Positions 41,217 through 54,116 of a stretch of 64,000 bases of DNA are shown piece after piece; positions within the stretch are counted from its first letter, which is position 1; every line of letters begins with the position of its first letter. Origin of the DNA: Narthecium ossifragum (lineage: Eukaryota > Streptophyta > Magnoliopsida > Dioscoreales > Nartheciaceae); contig OY986973.1 in assembly GCA_963920575.1 (NCBI GenBank), positions 2,936,606 through 3,000,605 of the forward strand. The letters run 5' to 3'. The position numbers and the translations under genes were made by a program. The notes beneath the pieces were generated by a model. That model did no database searches. It saw only the letters and a list, made by a program, of their open reading frames with translations, and was not told the DNA's origin.

Positions 41217-44200
41217 ATGGCGAAGAAATCAGACTTTTCACAGAAGCTGGTGGATGATCTCCGGCTCAGGAAGGCGAAGATGGCCAATGCATCGTCGTCA
41301 TCCACACCTCCTGCTCGTGAGTCTATTGCAAACCTGTTGAGCAATTGAAGATATATACATCATGATTCATTGCAAATCTAAACATGCTTATTGAAGATAT
41401 ATACACTAATAACCCTGTCTAGTCTTCAGTTTCATTTTAAATCCATGCACCTAAATAAGAATGAGGTTCGTATTAAACATAGACCTGGCGATGTTCTAAT
41501 TCTTGACCTTTAAACCAATATTAAGAGTAGAAGAAGCATCCCGAGTTCTATCAAGTCATAGGTGTGTCGGACTGACTTAAGTGAAGCAACTATTCTGATA
41601 GGACTGCCTACACGTTGTATACAGCACTCATGATGCTGTTGATTGGGTTTTTTTCATTCATAAAAGATCAAACAGCTTTCTGAGGCAATTTCAAATGAAA
41701 CAACTTCAAAATTAGGCCCTAAGAAATTATAAGACAGAAAGAAAAAGGAAATAGGATACATGAGCACATTAAGTCAGACATCCAGCTTCATGCTTTCATT
41801 AACGTGTGAAAAGCCGAGAGCATATTAAACAACTTTTAGTTTTACACACTAGAAGTTAACAAGAACGTCATTGGGAATTCTATGCCATGTCCAATTCTTA
41901 GAGAGGGTTACTAAAAACACACTATATTCTGGTGTCCACTTAAAGCTAGCAATCATAAAGTGGCCTCAAATAGGAAGGAACATTGCTGGGCATGTAGAAG
42001 ATAGGTAATGGAGTCCCATGCCCAATTCTTAGAGAGGGTTACAAAAACACGCTATATTCTGGTGTCCACTTCAGGCTAGCAATCATAAAGTAGCCTCAAA
42101 TAGGAAGGAACATTGCTGGGCATGTAGAAGATAGGTAATGCGCTCCCATGTCCAATTCTTAGAGAGGGTTACTAAAACACGCTATATTCTGATGTCCACT
42201 TAAAGCTAGCAATCATAAAGTAGTCTCAAATAGGAATGAACATTGCTGGGCATGTAGAAGATAGGTAATGGAATCCCATCTGTCTGACTCCCAAAATAAT
42301 ACAACCCTTCCATCAGCAACACACTCCTAAAAATCAAAGCAATAAACCACACCAACCTCTTTGGAGCCAACAGAACTCAACTGAAGTGAATGTTGTATAG
42401 CACACAACATATGAATTGATCTTCTTGTCAAAACTTTTAAGAAACTCAAAAATTATTCAGGAGACCAATAGAAGAAAGCAACCTCACCATTATGTTACTG
42501 GTTCTAAATTGATAATTCTACAAAACCAGTTTACTCAACATATTCCCAGAACAAGGCGTAGATAAAGTATTCATACACCTTTCTAATGTCGGCAAGAGAC
42601 TTTGAGGCTCACAAGCAGCTAGAAACTATCGATACACTTTCATACCCTAATATTGAAGATTCTCCAATACCGAGTGAGCAAAGGGCAATTGAGAAAACAA
42701 TATAATCTACTGCCAAATGAAAGAAGCACATATATGTTTTTCTATGGCAAACCAGAAATCTTGCCCTTAGGTTCATTCAAATCATATAACATGCAGCTGG
42801 GTTTTTAATGATTTGATGAATGCCTTTAACTTTTTACTTCAGTATCATGGTTAGGTTATTTCGTTTCAAAGTTAAGAATACCATCGGCATTATACAGATT
42901 ACACTTAGAAAGGTAGAGATGAACAAGCCAAGCTAAGTAGTCAAAGCTAGTAAACATGTTTCCAACTCCTTTGGGAATTGGCCTTTCTCTGATATAGAAA
43001 TTCCTAATGCATACTCGTATGTTTTTGGAGTTGCACACTAGTACGCTAACTGCAGCCTTAGAACTCCATTATTGATGAGGCTCCCAGGATTGAATACTCA
43101 AAGAGAGGGTGGTCTAGAATGACTTTCCACACTGTATTTGAGAAGTACATAACAGAATAGCAGTTCCAACATAACTACTTCCAACCTAGAAGAAGAAAAT
43201 AAAGTCTCATAATGCTGGAGCCTAATAATAAGTCCCAACCTTAATTTTAACTGGTCTAAAAGATCGAAGTATTTTCTCTGCACCCGCGGTCATCTAATAC
43301 ACATGATTTTCAAGTTTTCTGATCAAGTAACGATCTCTTCTCATACTCCAAACTCAGAGGCTTATGGCAGTTCTCAATGGCTTCATCAAGCTCCAGGAGA
43401 AGCAACCAGTAACCGGCTTGTAAGTTCCTCAATGATTCTCAAACTCAAGTATTTGGTTATAACCACCCCCTACTCCAGTTATGTTCCACGGCATTCCTCT
43501 TGCAGGGTAGCAACAGCATTCTCACAACGTGGATTGGTACAAGACAATCTAAACCATCCACTTGTGAACGGAGTTCACTAGATATTATTCCACTTGGAGG
43601 GAAACCAATTGAACAGAGTGTTGATGTGTCAATGGCACTTGCTCTTGCACTCAGTAACAGCGGGAAACTTCAAAATCTAGGGCTTGTAATGCACCATGGT
43701 TTACTTAATTTCAGAGAAATTGATAGCCAATGTGTGTTGGACAGGCCTAGGCTTCCTACAAATCAGCTCCCTTCACTTCCCCATATGCAAATTCGAGAAG
43801 TATCAAAAGGTGTTCAGAACTTGAATAAGGTCTTGAAAACTTGCTCTAGTGGGCTCAACTTTGGAGGTTCCCTAGACATCGGAAGGGAGCTTCTAAAAGG
43901 AGCAATGGATCTAGAAGAGTCCTTGAGAATGCTCATAAGCCTTCAAGAAGCTTCAGATTACATGGTTGGTTATAGAGGCAAGCAAGTCAGGATGTTGAAA
44001 ATCAAAGAAGAAGATGAATCATTATCTCGCAAAACAAATAATAGGAAGCCAATAAGCAGCCATAGGTTGTCTCTTGATGGGTCTTCAAAATACATGAATG
44101 ATATTGTGAAAGAATGCACACAGATCAGTACTGCAGAGCAAAGTTATCAGGAGTTATCATCTTCCAACAATTCAATAACTTTGAAGCCAACTTCCAATAG

Positions 44201-46923
44201 GAATTCAATAAATGCTTCTAAACAGATTATATCACACAGAAGGTCCGTAAGTTGCAGCATGGAATCCAAGCCGGGTGCCTTAGCCTCCAGTATTCTGAAA
44301 AACTCAGCCAGTGGGGAACTACCATACTACTCACATAGAGGTAGCAACTATGACTCAAGCAACATTGAACTGCGTGAATCTAAAGGAGATCCCGTATGTG
44401 AGAAGGTAAGAATACCAAATGTTATTGCGAAACTGATGGGCTTGGAGGAAATTCCAATACCAAAAACAGAGATGAATACAAATGAAGTGCAATTCATTTT
44501 GAAGACAACGAAAAAGGGAAAGGATGTGATGCAAGATGCAGAAGTCAATAAGAAAAAAGTCCATAGGATTGTAAATACAGAAAGAACTCCGAAAAGGACA
44601 GACAGTCACAAGAAGGCCCAGAAGGAAAAAGGCACCTTGAAACCGAAGAGCAGAAATGAGAGTGAGTTAGTGCTTATACAGGGGATGACAAACAGTAACA
44701 ATATAAACAGCAAGCAGAATGTGATTCCGGCATCAAATTGTCCAATGCATAAGCAGGTGGAAAGGAGCAGCATTGATTATAATAGAGAAAACAGGCCGGC
44801 TGAGGAAAAGGTTCTCGAAGTGATAAACGACATGCAAACAAAGGAGCGAAAACGGACAGGAAAATCTAATCGAGTGGTTCTCAAAATTGAGCAAGTTAAA
44901 GAAAGTGCAGAATCTCAATCATATGATGACAGATATGGTGCAACTAGTAAGCACGAATTCTCCCACAAAAATAAGAGTCCCCTAACAGGTGGAGCAAGGT
45001 TTGCACAGGACGCATTTAGCATTCCAGCTAAACAAAGAGGCAAAGTAGGTGACAAAATTGAAAAGCAGCAATTTGCAGACCACTCATGTAAACGCAAATT
45101 CACAGATGATGCAAGCAAAAAGGTAGAGAATAGAGAGAGAAACAAGCTACAGTGTAGCATAAAAGACAATGACCTGGAACTGGACACAGAAGAACGTTAC
45201 CAAAAATCAAGCACAGAGAAGGTCCCATCTGCCAGCTTGGCAAGTAAAGATCATCCAATCAAGGCCAGTAACAAAGAGAAACCAACACGAGACATAAGTA
45301 ACAGAAGCTGCACTAATCACAATGTGGGAAGGATAACAGTAGCAGGGATGGTGGAGGAGAAGAAATTCTCTAAGACAGATGCAAGTACTGACAAATCAAC
45401 AGTGGAACCTCCTCTTCCAGAAGTAATGACCAAGAAAGCTGCTCACATCCAATCTGAAGAGAGGGTGAATCAAGCACACACTACTGCATGTAGAAAACCT
45501 GGAGCCCGGGAAGCTAAGTCTAAGCACATAGAGGAACAAACGTCATTTTTACATGAACCAGTGCAAACATGGAAAGAAAGAACTGATGAAGATGGAGAGT
45601 CCAAAGTCAGCTTACATGCAATGGACTCACGGCATCATGTAGAACAGGTGAGGGCAAGTAACACACTATTACAAAGTCCATTCAGGGGAACAGCATCAAC
45701 CACCAATGTAAGTTTGAAAGCTCTAGAATCTCATCAACTATAACTAGCTCAATACTTCAAACAAATTGTCTCCCTTCTGCTGGTACTACTATTTCTGATT
45801 CAAAAACCATATTTCAAAGGAAAGGTGGTTGATTTAAAAACAAATAATGCAAGCAAGTAAAACATATACTTATGCAATCAAAGGTATGGTCATCAACACA
45901 TCTTACCAATGGAAGAATAAATAGAAGGATAAAATTGGGTTGGATTTTATCAGCCATAAGCTTTGCATATGTCCTATGTACAACTTGAAAAATAATGAAC
46001 CTGTCCATGTGCAGGGTTCCGATGGAAACGTCACAGCAGCAGCTCATAAACCATCAGAAACCTCCATTCTAGGCGGTGCTGAAGTACAATCATTCTACTT
46101 GAAGGAAACTCACCAAGAAGGTAACATGCAGAAGTACAATTTTACACCTGGTTCATATCACATGTTAGAAAGATATGAACAAAATGGTATTCATTGATTA
46201 CATCCAGAACCAGAAAACATGACTAGCTTAGGGTCTGAACTTGTTTTATGTACTTAACAATTGAGAAATTACTTGGTGATTCCAAAATCGTCTATTACAG
46301 GCCCAACTGACCACAGGAAGCCCTGCAACTTCGACTTTTTAAGACTGCAGAAAAAGGCAATACACTCCATCAATGAGCAAAGACCACTTACGGAAAATGA
46401 ATACCTGCTCAAGCAAATGGTAATGAACAGTCAGCATCTCCTCAACACAGCACAGGCTCTTTTCAGGCTCGAGGTTCCTGTTGGCATTCTCCAGGCTAGC
46501 GAAGATATATTGCCAGATAAAGCAAGTAAGCTAACTCTAGACTGCATTAGTGAATTAATGAGAAGAAAAGGCAAAAGGGAAGAGGCCATAATTGCCAAGA
46601 AATTGTCTTCTGCATCTATAAAACAGAAAAGTTTGGATGCCCTCGTTCAAGAGTTGAGTGATGATCTTGAATCTTTAAATATTCCTACTAAAGATAGAGG
46701 TGATGACTATGATACCCCAGAATACCTGCATAAGATCCTTGAGAGAGATATCTTGAACAGAAATCCAGATATCAGTTGCCTGTGGGACTTTGGTTGGAAT
46801 TGTAACGTATTTGCACAAGTAGAAGCAGAGGAAGTTGTACAGGAAGTGGAAAAGCACATAATAGATGGACTCATTATCGAGTTAGCACGACATCTACATT
46901 TTGTAAGCATGCCTGTGCTGTAA
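41217..46923 (+). CDS. DUF3741/DUF4378 (TRM-like) protein, five exons
   Basis: Exons 41217-41316, 43328-43419, 43506-45707, 46015-46120 and 46301-46923 join in phase to 1,040 residues. Exon 1 starts MAKKSDFSQKLVDDLRLRKAKM, the typical N-terminus of this plant family. Exon 3 has LPHMQIREVSKGVQNLNKVL, a DLEESLRML block (DUF3741) and RIPNVIAKLMGLEEIP, the motif shared with LONGIFOLIA/TON1-recruiting-motif proteins. It continues through a long Lys/Glu/Ser-rich disordered region. Exon 5 is the DUF4378 domain (NSQHLLNTAQALF near its start, a WDFGWN segment, EVEKHIIDGLIIELARHL at the end). TRM proteins tie TON1/PP2A complexes to cortical microtubules; that role is inferred. The exon 2 acceptor (ATCAAG) is weak, and an extra exon in the 2-kb first intron cannot be excluded. 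Confidence 0.82.
41890..42275 (+). repeat. Three tandem units of about 130 bp in intron 1 of the DUF4378 gene
   Basis: Units beginning CCAATTCTTAGAGAGGGTTA at 41891, 42022 and 42152. Each contains CGCTATATTCTGGTGTCCACTT-like text, GCTAGCAATCATAAAGT and GGAACATTGCTGGGCATGTAG. Identity is about 95 percent by eye. Confidence 0.9.
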
Positions 46924-47583
46924 AGAACAACATTGAAATCCAAAAACATGTAAATGTAAGTTTGCTTTCTCAATTTTGCTAACATGATATAATATAAAGT
47001 TTCGATTTCATGCAATCTAGAAGGAAGTCATGACTTCCAACTTACATTCTAAATCTCCATTTGCCAAATTGCCAGATCCTACTCATTTAATCAGGGCAAG
47101 CTATTTTAGTCCCTTTATCTCCAAGTGAAATAAATGACTTCATCAAGGTACCAAATTACTTGTATAGAGTCGAATCCAAGGGAGTAAAATTCAACACAAC
47201 ATATTCACATCAAGCACAAAAACAAATACAGGAGAACAACTCCGGCATTATTTGCATTTGAAAAGCTGTATATTGAATATCAGCATTCCCCTCCAGAATA
47301 CAGATCACATTAGGAATATCATATGCGAAAGTCACCAGAATAAAGTTACAGAATGAAACACATGAGAACAACTCCACTACCATTTGACCTAAAAAAGGTA
47401 TATCATGAATGTCCATGTCTATCCCCCTCCAGGATTTACATCACATCAGGAAAACTGATTTTATCTTCAGAGAAGAGCTATTCGAGTTCTCTTGAGACTA
47501 ATGCTTAGACACATTTATTTAAATCCCGAAGCACTAGCAATCAGGTATCTTGGCAAAATCTAAAGAACTCTAAAAAGCAGACT
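46924..47583. other. Convergent intergenic region (3' ends of two genes)
   Basis: Holds the 3' untranslated regions of the plus-strand DUF4378 gene and the minus-strand SDH1 gene. Two loosely similar segments occur here (ACAACTCCGGCATTATTTGCATTTGAAA and ACAACTCCACTACCATTTGACC, each followed by CCCCTCCAG), suggesting a degenerate local duplication. Confidence 0.45.
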
Positions 47584-50500
47584 TTAATAAACACGTGCTT
47601 TTGGTGGGAATGTCTCGACTTCATCATCAAGCGTATTCATATGGACAGGCCGATAAGCTAGCTTCACTTTCTCATTCTCCCAGTACCTGTGAAAAATAAC
47701 AAGAAATTTTCATTACAGAGAAATGAGAACACCAGTATAAAAATGCCACTTTGCTTAAATTGAACATGTACAAGAAATGCACTACAGAAGGTAATGAAAA
47801 ACAAAATATTATATCCCCCATTTTAACAGAAATTGACTTTCAATGAGGTCTTTAAGTAGCAATATTGTAACATTGTTGAAATTTCACAAACTGTTAATCA
47901 AAACTATCATGCATACCCATTAGTCCTTACAGTATACACATACATTTGTGCATGTTGTTCATATTCACTTATGTGCTTGTCAGCTGTCACGGTCTATACG
48001 GTTTATATATCAGCAAGCTGCTATATCAGGCGTCCAGCTTTGCAAAAGTACAGTATATGTCAATTATCAAAAATGAATCCTATTCTTCTGCCTTAAGATA
48101 TGAACTTCATTTCAAGCCTCATATATTTTTTTTTAATGAGTTGAGCCCGAGGGCTAAAATTTCAAGCCTCATATGGAATTCTCTTTTAAGCTTTAAATCT
48201 CAGTTCATTGATGCCAAGTTAAAATTGATTCCATTGTACAATCGAAACAAAACATCCTTCAGCATCACTCTTACAGACCGTGAAACTACTACAGAAGCTA
48301 TGCAACATCCTACCCAGTAGATCCAGTTTTTTTACGAATATAAATGAGATGACCTTGAATTTTATAGCAGAACCCACATCCTATGGGTCTACGTAGAATC
48401 TGATATAAACAACTTGAGATCTTAGAGGCCAGGAAGAGTCCAATTTGGAAGAGAAAAGAAAAGGTGAAGATCCTCAAGTAACATAAGAATCAGAAACACA
48501 GGTTTTTGTATATGACATGTAGCAGAAGTTTCATCCACGGCAGCCAATTCCAAGGAAAAACAACAGAGCACATGAAAATTTAACAGCCTAGGTTTTTGAT
48601 GTCGGAAAACAGTTGCGAACACAAATGCATCTGCTTATGTCAATTATGAGGGAAGATACTTACCCTAGAGTATGCTTCAACCAATTCTCATCGTCTCTTT
48701 TCTGCACACATCAAACCATGACATTTATCTCCAGAAAACAAACCAAGAACAAACAAAGAAGAACCAAAATATTCATGCAGAAGGTTAATCTCACCGGATA
48801 ATCTTCTCGAGCATGAGCTCCTCTGCTCTCCTTCCTTGCTTCAGCCGAGTGCATAGTTATGCATGCATTTATCAAAAGATTTTCCAACTCAATAGTCTCT
48901 ATTAAGTCAGAATTCCTGCAATAAAATGGAGAAATTTACCGCTTGGGAGTGAAATCTAGCATGGAAAGCTATAGTCACTAGTTAGGAGACAACTGAATTA
49001 CCATATCAGACTTCGATCACAGATTTTCACGTCATGGAAACTCTCCCATGCCTTGTTGATCGACTCACAACCTAGAATTAGAAGAAAAAAAGTCTTTAAG
49101 TAATTCCACTAATTGTAGCTACCTGCAGGCTGGTTCATTACATAAAATAAGTGATTTGATTTTCATACATGGATGGTAAGTAGGAAGCTACTTTTTGGGA
49201 ACAAGATAGACAAAAAAATAATTTGTCATTATCACATAATACCTTCTTCCAACGTCTCTTGCGTGCGAAATACAGCTGCATTATTTTGCATCACCCGCTG
49301 CATATTCAGACGAATGTTTGATGTTGGTTGTGAACCATTTGCATTTCTTAATTTATCCAGCCAGGCAATGGTCTTCTCTCCAGCAGCCTTGCCAAGAGGT
49401 TTCTGGTTCTCTCCTACAAGATATAATGAAAAATCATACATATTGGCCATGCAATGGCATGCTTTCCACATCACAGAGAGATCTTACTACAAGAATGCAG
49501 GATAAAATAACTTGCCTGGCTTGTGGAGCTCTGCAACCCTAATTGCACAAGCCCTGCCAAAAACTACTATATCAAGAAGGGAATTTGCACCAAGCCGGTT
49601 TGCACCATGAACCGATGCACAAGCTGCCTCCCCAGCAGCCATCAATCCAGGAACTACTGCATCTGGATCATCACCTTTAATGTGAACAACCTAAAAACAG
49701 ATGCGTACCACAAAATTGTAACTCAAAAAGAAACAACTACACCACCAAGTCATTAACAGTTTTCATTCAGTGAAGAAGATATGGGGAATGTTACCTCCCC
49801 ATGGTAATTGGTAGGAATACCACCCATGTTGTAGTGAACTGTAGGTAAAACAGGAATGGGCTCCTTGGTTACATCTACTCCAGCAAAAATTGCAGCTGTT
49901 TCAGATATGCCAGGAAGTCTCTCCTTGAGCACCTCAGGTGGTAAGTGATTTAGATGCAGATATATGTGGTCCTTCAGTGGTCCTGAGGAATATCATGGTC
50001 ATCAGTGAGATGCTAAGCGCATGTTTGCAGCAAGGAAATAAAGTTTTCCAGATAATAACTTACATTAGCTTCATAGTGAGGGCGTGGGCGTGTTCTAGTG
50101 GTTTCTACTAAATAGTGATTTAACAATAATTTACATTACCTTCATTTACATACCAAACGGGAAGGTTAACCACTAAGCACTAGAAAGTACGTAAACATAC
50201 CGGACTGCAGCAAATAAATTGACAGCTATCAAGTGTGAATAGCTTATTAAATTTCTTAAGGGGTGATATAATTGAGAAATTTAGTTATGCTAACATATTG
50301 GGCTTCCTATATGTCAGGTACATACCTACTCCACGACCTTCTCTAATTTCCATAGTCATAGATCTTGAAACAACATCTCGGGATGCAAGATCCTTGGCTG
50401 TAGGAGCATATCTTTCCATAAATCGTTCACCTTCACTGTTCCTAAGGATACCTCCTTCACCACGAGATCCTGCAAGATCCAAAACATTATGTAAATACAA

Positions 50501-53500
50501 ACAAGTCATGATAAATTTCACAACAAAACTAAATTGCAGCAAGAAACAATGAGAACCTTCAGTAATCAGGCATCCCGCGCCATATATGCCAGTGGGATGG
50601 AACTGTACAAACTCTAGATCCTGCAAGAAGAAGAATAATCTAAGAATGAGCAAAATTTCAAGAGACTGGAAACCGCAAATGTGGAAACATATCACAAACC
50701 TCAAGTGGTAGTCCAGCACGTGCAACCATACCATTGCCATCTCCAGTGCACGTATGAGCTGAGGTAGCAGAAAAGTAAGCTCTTCCATAGCCCTGATATA
50801 TGGAGGACAACCTTGTTACAAATTTGAAATGTCACCTAATCAAATAATAGGCATATATCTTTTGGAAATTAGGTACCCCGGTGGCCAGTATTGTGGAAGC
50901 TGCACGGAAGCGGTGAAGAGTTCCATCCTCCATATTAAGAGCAATTACCCCCTGACAAGCCCCTTGAAGTGTATGCCATTAAAAAACATTATGTTCCATG
51001 CGAAATTGCATTATCAAAACAAGAAAAGTCAGAAAAAGAGAAAAGAAAAGAAATTGAATTGAATGGCCATACCATCAAATATGTCCACATCATTAACAAA
51101 ATGCTGACTGGGATTGGTTCGGCATGCAGTTTTAGGTCAAAATCATATACAATATGCCAACAAAGGTATACTTGTCCAATAAACATACACGAGCATCATT
51201 ATAAAATCTTAAATAGAATGGAAAATTGAATAAGAAATGAACAATAACTAATTCTGCATTCACATTTTAGCACAAATAACCACGTTTTCCAAATGAATCA
51301 AATACCATGTAGCCCTCTGACAGAACTAAGCATTATGAAAAGATAGTAACATACCTTCCTTATTCATAAGGAGGTCCAATGCAAAATATTCCACAAAGAA
51401 CTGGGTATTATGTTTCATTGCCTGCCCATAAAGTGAATGAAGCATCGCATGGCCAGTTCGATCAGCAGCACATGCACACCGATAAGCTTGGCCACCTATA
51501 TATAAAAATCAAAGGTGAAAGTATCAGCATACACATGTTTATGCAAGCCTTACAATGCCACAGTAAAGATTGAATGCCCACCTTTTCCAAAATTCAAACT
51601 CTGGCCTCCAAAAGCTCGTTGATATATTTTACCATCATCAGTTCGGGAGAATGGTAATCCATAATTTTCAAGCTCAATAACTGCTTTTGGCGCCTCTCTG
51701 CACATATACTGAATAGCATCCTGGTCACCTGAAGATTAAAAAGTTGCTGTCAATACAGGTGCGATGGAAAAGCAAATAGAGCCATTTAAAATTTACCTGC
51801 AATTTCAAAAACAAAAACCGAACCAGTCACTACGGGCCTGTTTGGTGTGGGAATAAGGGGGGAATAACCCCTTATTCCCAAACACGTTTTCCCTTATTCC
51901 CACTCTACTTTTTCTTATTCCAAGTAATCATTACTATTACCACTCTACTTTTTCTTATTCCAAGTAATCATTACTGCTTTATTCCCACTTTTCCTAACCC
52001 CAAAATCCCTTATTCCCACTTTTCTTATTCCCATACCAAACAGCCACGGGTTCTGTAACACCAATTCAAAGCACAATGTCAACATGGGCGAACAGTGAAA
52101 TTACCTAACCAATCACTTCCTTTAACTGTGTCATACATGTGCCACCTCCAGTCATCTTCAGTCATATTTCCCAAGGCTGCATTTATCCCACCCTGCATAT
52201 GTTCTATCAATTTAGCAGCATATCAAGGAATGATCAAACTGACATGAACCAAAAGTCCTTCACAATATCCACCAATCAGATAAAGCATCTGGGCAAAAGT
52301 TCACCTTTGCAGCATAATAATTTAGAAATTGAAGCACCATAGCCATTTTAAAAAACCACTATTCTAATAAATTTTACAAATCTTCACAATTTCCAGCTAA
52401 GATCTTATTAGTTTTCAAATTCTAGCTATTGCAGGATTTATGAATTCTAACACCTATAATATGTTCAGAGTCACTAGCAAGCGTGCAATGTTTACTGGAA
52501 GGAGTCGGCGTATTTGCTGTTGTATAAATACCAAAGGATCAAGTCCATGGAGATATTCATTCCTTAAGCTCATACCCAACATCCATGTCTATGAAGAACC
52601 GAAGTTGACATGGGAGGATATTCATTACAGGAGATGTTTCTACAGTACGGACATTAAGAAAAATCAGAATATTACAAGGATGTCAAAGAGATTTCCCAAG
52701 TATACAACACTAGCCATCTCATGTGAGGTTATCTGAAGGACAAAAATAGAACTTATTGATAAAGGGAATCAAATAAAAGAGCGACTCTCGAAGACAAGAT
52801 AGAAAAAAGTGTTGTTAGCATCTGGTGTGCCTCCTTTTAGCTTGTAGAAGAGAAGAGAATATACTACATAACAAGTTAGGAAACAGACAAGAAAGTAAGA
52901 GCTAGACGAGGAAAGGAAGTGGAGCAAACAAACTGGAAGCCAACAAAGAAAGATAAAGAAAGCATATTAACCACATTGTAAGAAGTAATTGAAGAAGCAA
53001 ATGGACTTAAGAGTCCTGATAATGGAAGTCATTTCGTCACCTGGGCTGCAACAGTATGAGAACGAGTAGGGAATAGTTTAGTGATGCAAGCAGTATTGAA
53101 TCCATACTCCGAGAGCCCAATGGCCGCTCTGAGCCCTGCACCACCCGCTCCGACAACAACAGCATCATAAGTGTGATCTACAACAGTATACGACCCAACC
53201 TGTATCACATTCCCCACAAGCAAATCAAATTGATTTTCCAAACAATCATAGAATCATCATAACCCAAGAACGCAAATAAAATTCTGCAACCTAAAAATTA
53301 GATCGTCGTCACTAAAATCCAGGTGCTGCATACAAAAACTTCCCACTTCAAGAACACTCAGCATCGATGATCAAATGTCTCTGGAACTTTCATCAAATTA
53401 AGAACAAATTATATATGATAAGACAATGACGAGCGTCAAAGCTCTAAAACTAAATGCTAGCAATACGGAGCAGAGAAGGAAGAAACACTAGATTTCCGGA

Positions 53501-54074
53501 AGATTGAAGCATGATACCAGATAGAGCTACGATTTTGCAAAAGATATAAGCAAATAAATCTCCATTTGAAACAACTCCTCTATCAAATAAATCAGAACAA
53601 TTTGAAACAACTGCTCTATCTAAGAAATGAGAACAAAAAAATCCAAGAAACCTCAAAGACAAGCAAATAAGTACCCGAAGAAACATTTCAAGAACGGGAA
53701 ATGAACTGGATGACCGATGCATCTCAGATCAGAAAGTGATCAATATCATATCCAGCCTTTAAAAAAAAGCCAAGAAATGCATAAATAAACGAAAAACCTC
53801 CAGGAAAATTCAAGAAATCACAACGACGAACGAAATTGAAGAATCAGACGAGCACCGATACCATGGAGAGGAATCTCGAATCATTATTGAAATTAAAGCG
53901 ATCAGTCAGTTTAATCAACTAGAGAACAGATACATATGATAAATAAAAAAAATCAGCCAAGAATACCGATTCGGAGGAAAGGAATCTCGAATGATTCCGG
54001 ACCGACTCGCTTCCAATCGGCAACTTCTTGCTGGCCGAGAGGCGGAGGCCCCGGGACACGACTCTGCGCCACAT
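47584..54074 (-). CDS. SDH1: Succinate dehydrogenase flavoprotein subunit, mitochondrial (16 exons)
   Basis: Complex II catalytic subunit: oxidises succinate to fumarate via covalent FAD and passes electrons to SDH2. Exons (high to low): 54074-53967, 53199-53041, 52192-52105, 51728-51582, 51495-51355, 50962-50877, 50792-50700, 50620-50554, 50469-50326, 49982-49795, 49690-49516, 49413-49243, 49071-49002, 48915-48795, 48701-48664, 47686-47584. All phases agree and sum to 632 residues, close to Arabidopsis SDH1. The presequence [17 protein letters not shown] is Arg/Ser-rich. FAD motif [13 protein letters not shown]; flavin-linking His84 in RSHTVAAQ; substrate and capping-domain blocks [23 protein letters not shown] and [10 protein letters not shown] present; C-terminus PPKARVY. 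Intron 11 has a GC donor. A MITE sits in intron 3. Confidence 0.97.
51834..52045. mobile_element. MITE in intron 3 of SDH1
   Basis: About 210 bp with ends GGGCCTGTTTGGTGTGGGAATAAG and, inverted, GGCTGTTTGGTATGGGAATAAG. The interior is rich in CTTATTCCCA. A segment CACTCTACTTTTTCTTATTC followed by CAAGTAATCATTACT is tandemly duplicated inside (51900 and 51940). The target duplication is not clear. It does not disturb the flanking splice sites at 51728 and 52105. Confidence 0.75.
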
Positions 54075-54095
54075 CTCTCTCTTCACCGTCCGTCC

Positions 54096-54116
54096 CCTCT
54101 CTCTCTCTCTCTCTTG
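54096..54116 (+). repeat. (CT)n run in the SDH1 promoter or leader
   Basis: CTCTCTCTCTCTCTC, read as (GA)n on the coding strand, about 22-42 bp upstream of the SDH1 ATG. GA/CT leaders are common in plant housekeeping promoters. Confidence 0.6.

Noticed and set aside
50877..50951. Alternative acceptor (TCAG at 50952) for SDH1 exon 6
   Set aside because: It would delete the conserved ACQ residues and break phase with exon 5; the acceptor before 50962 restores both.
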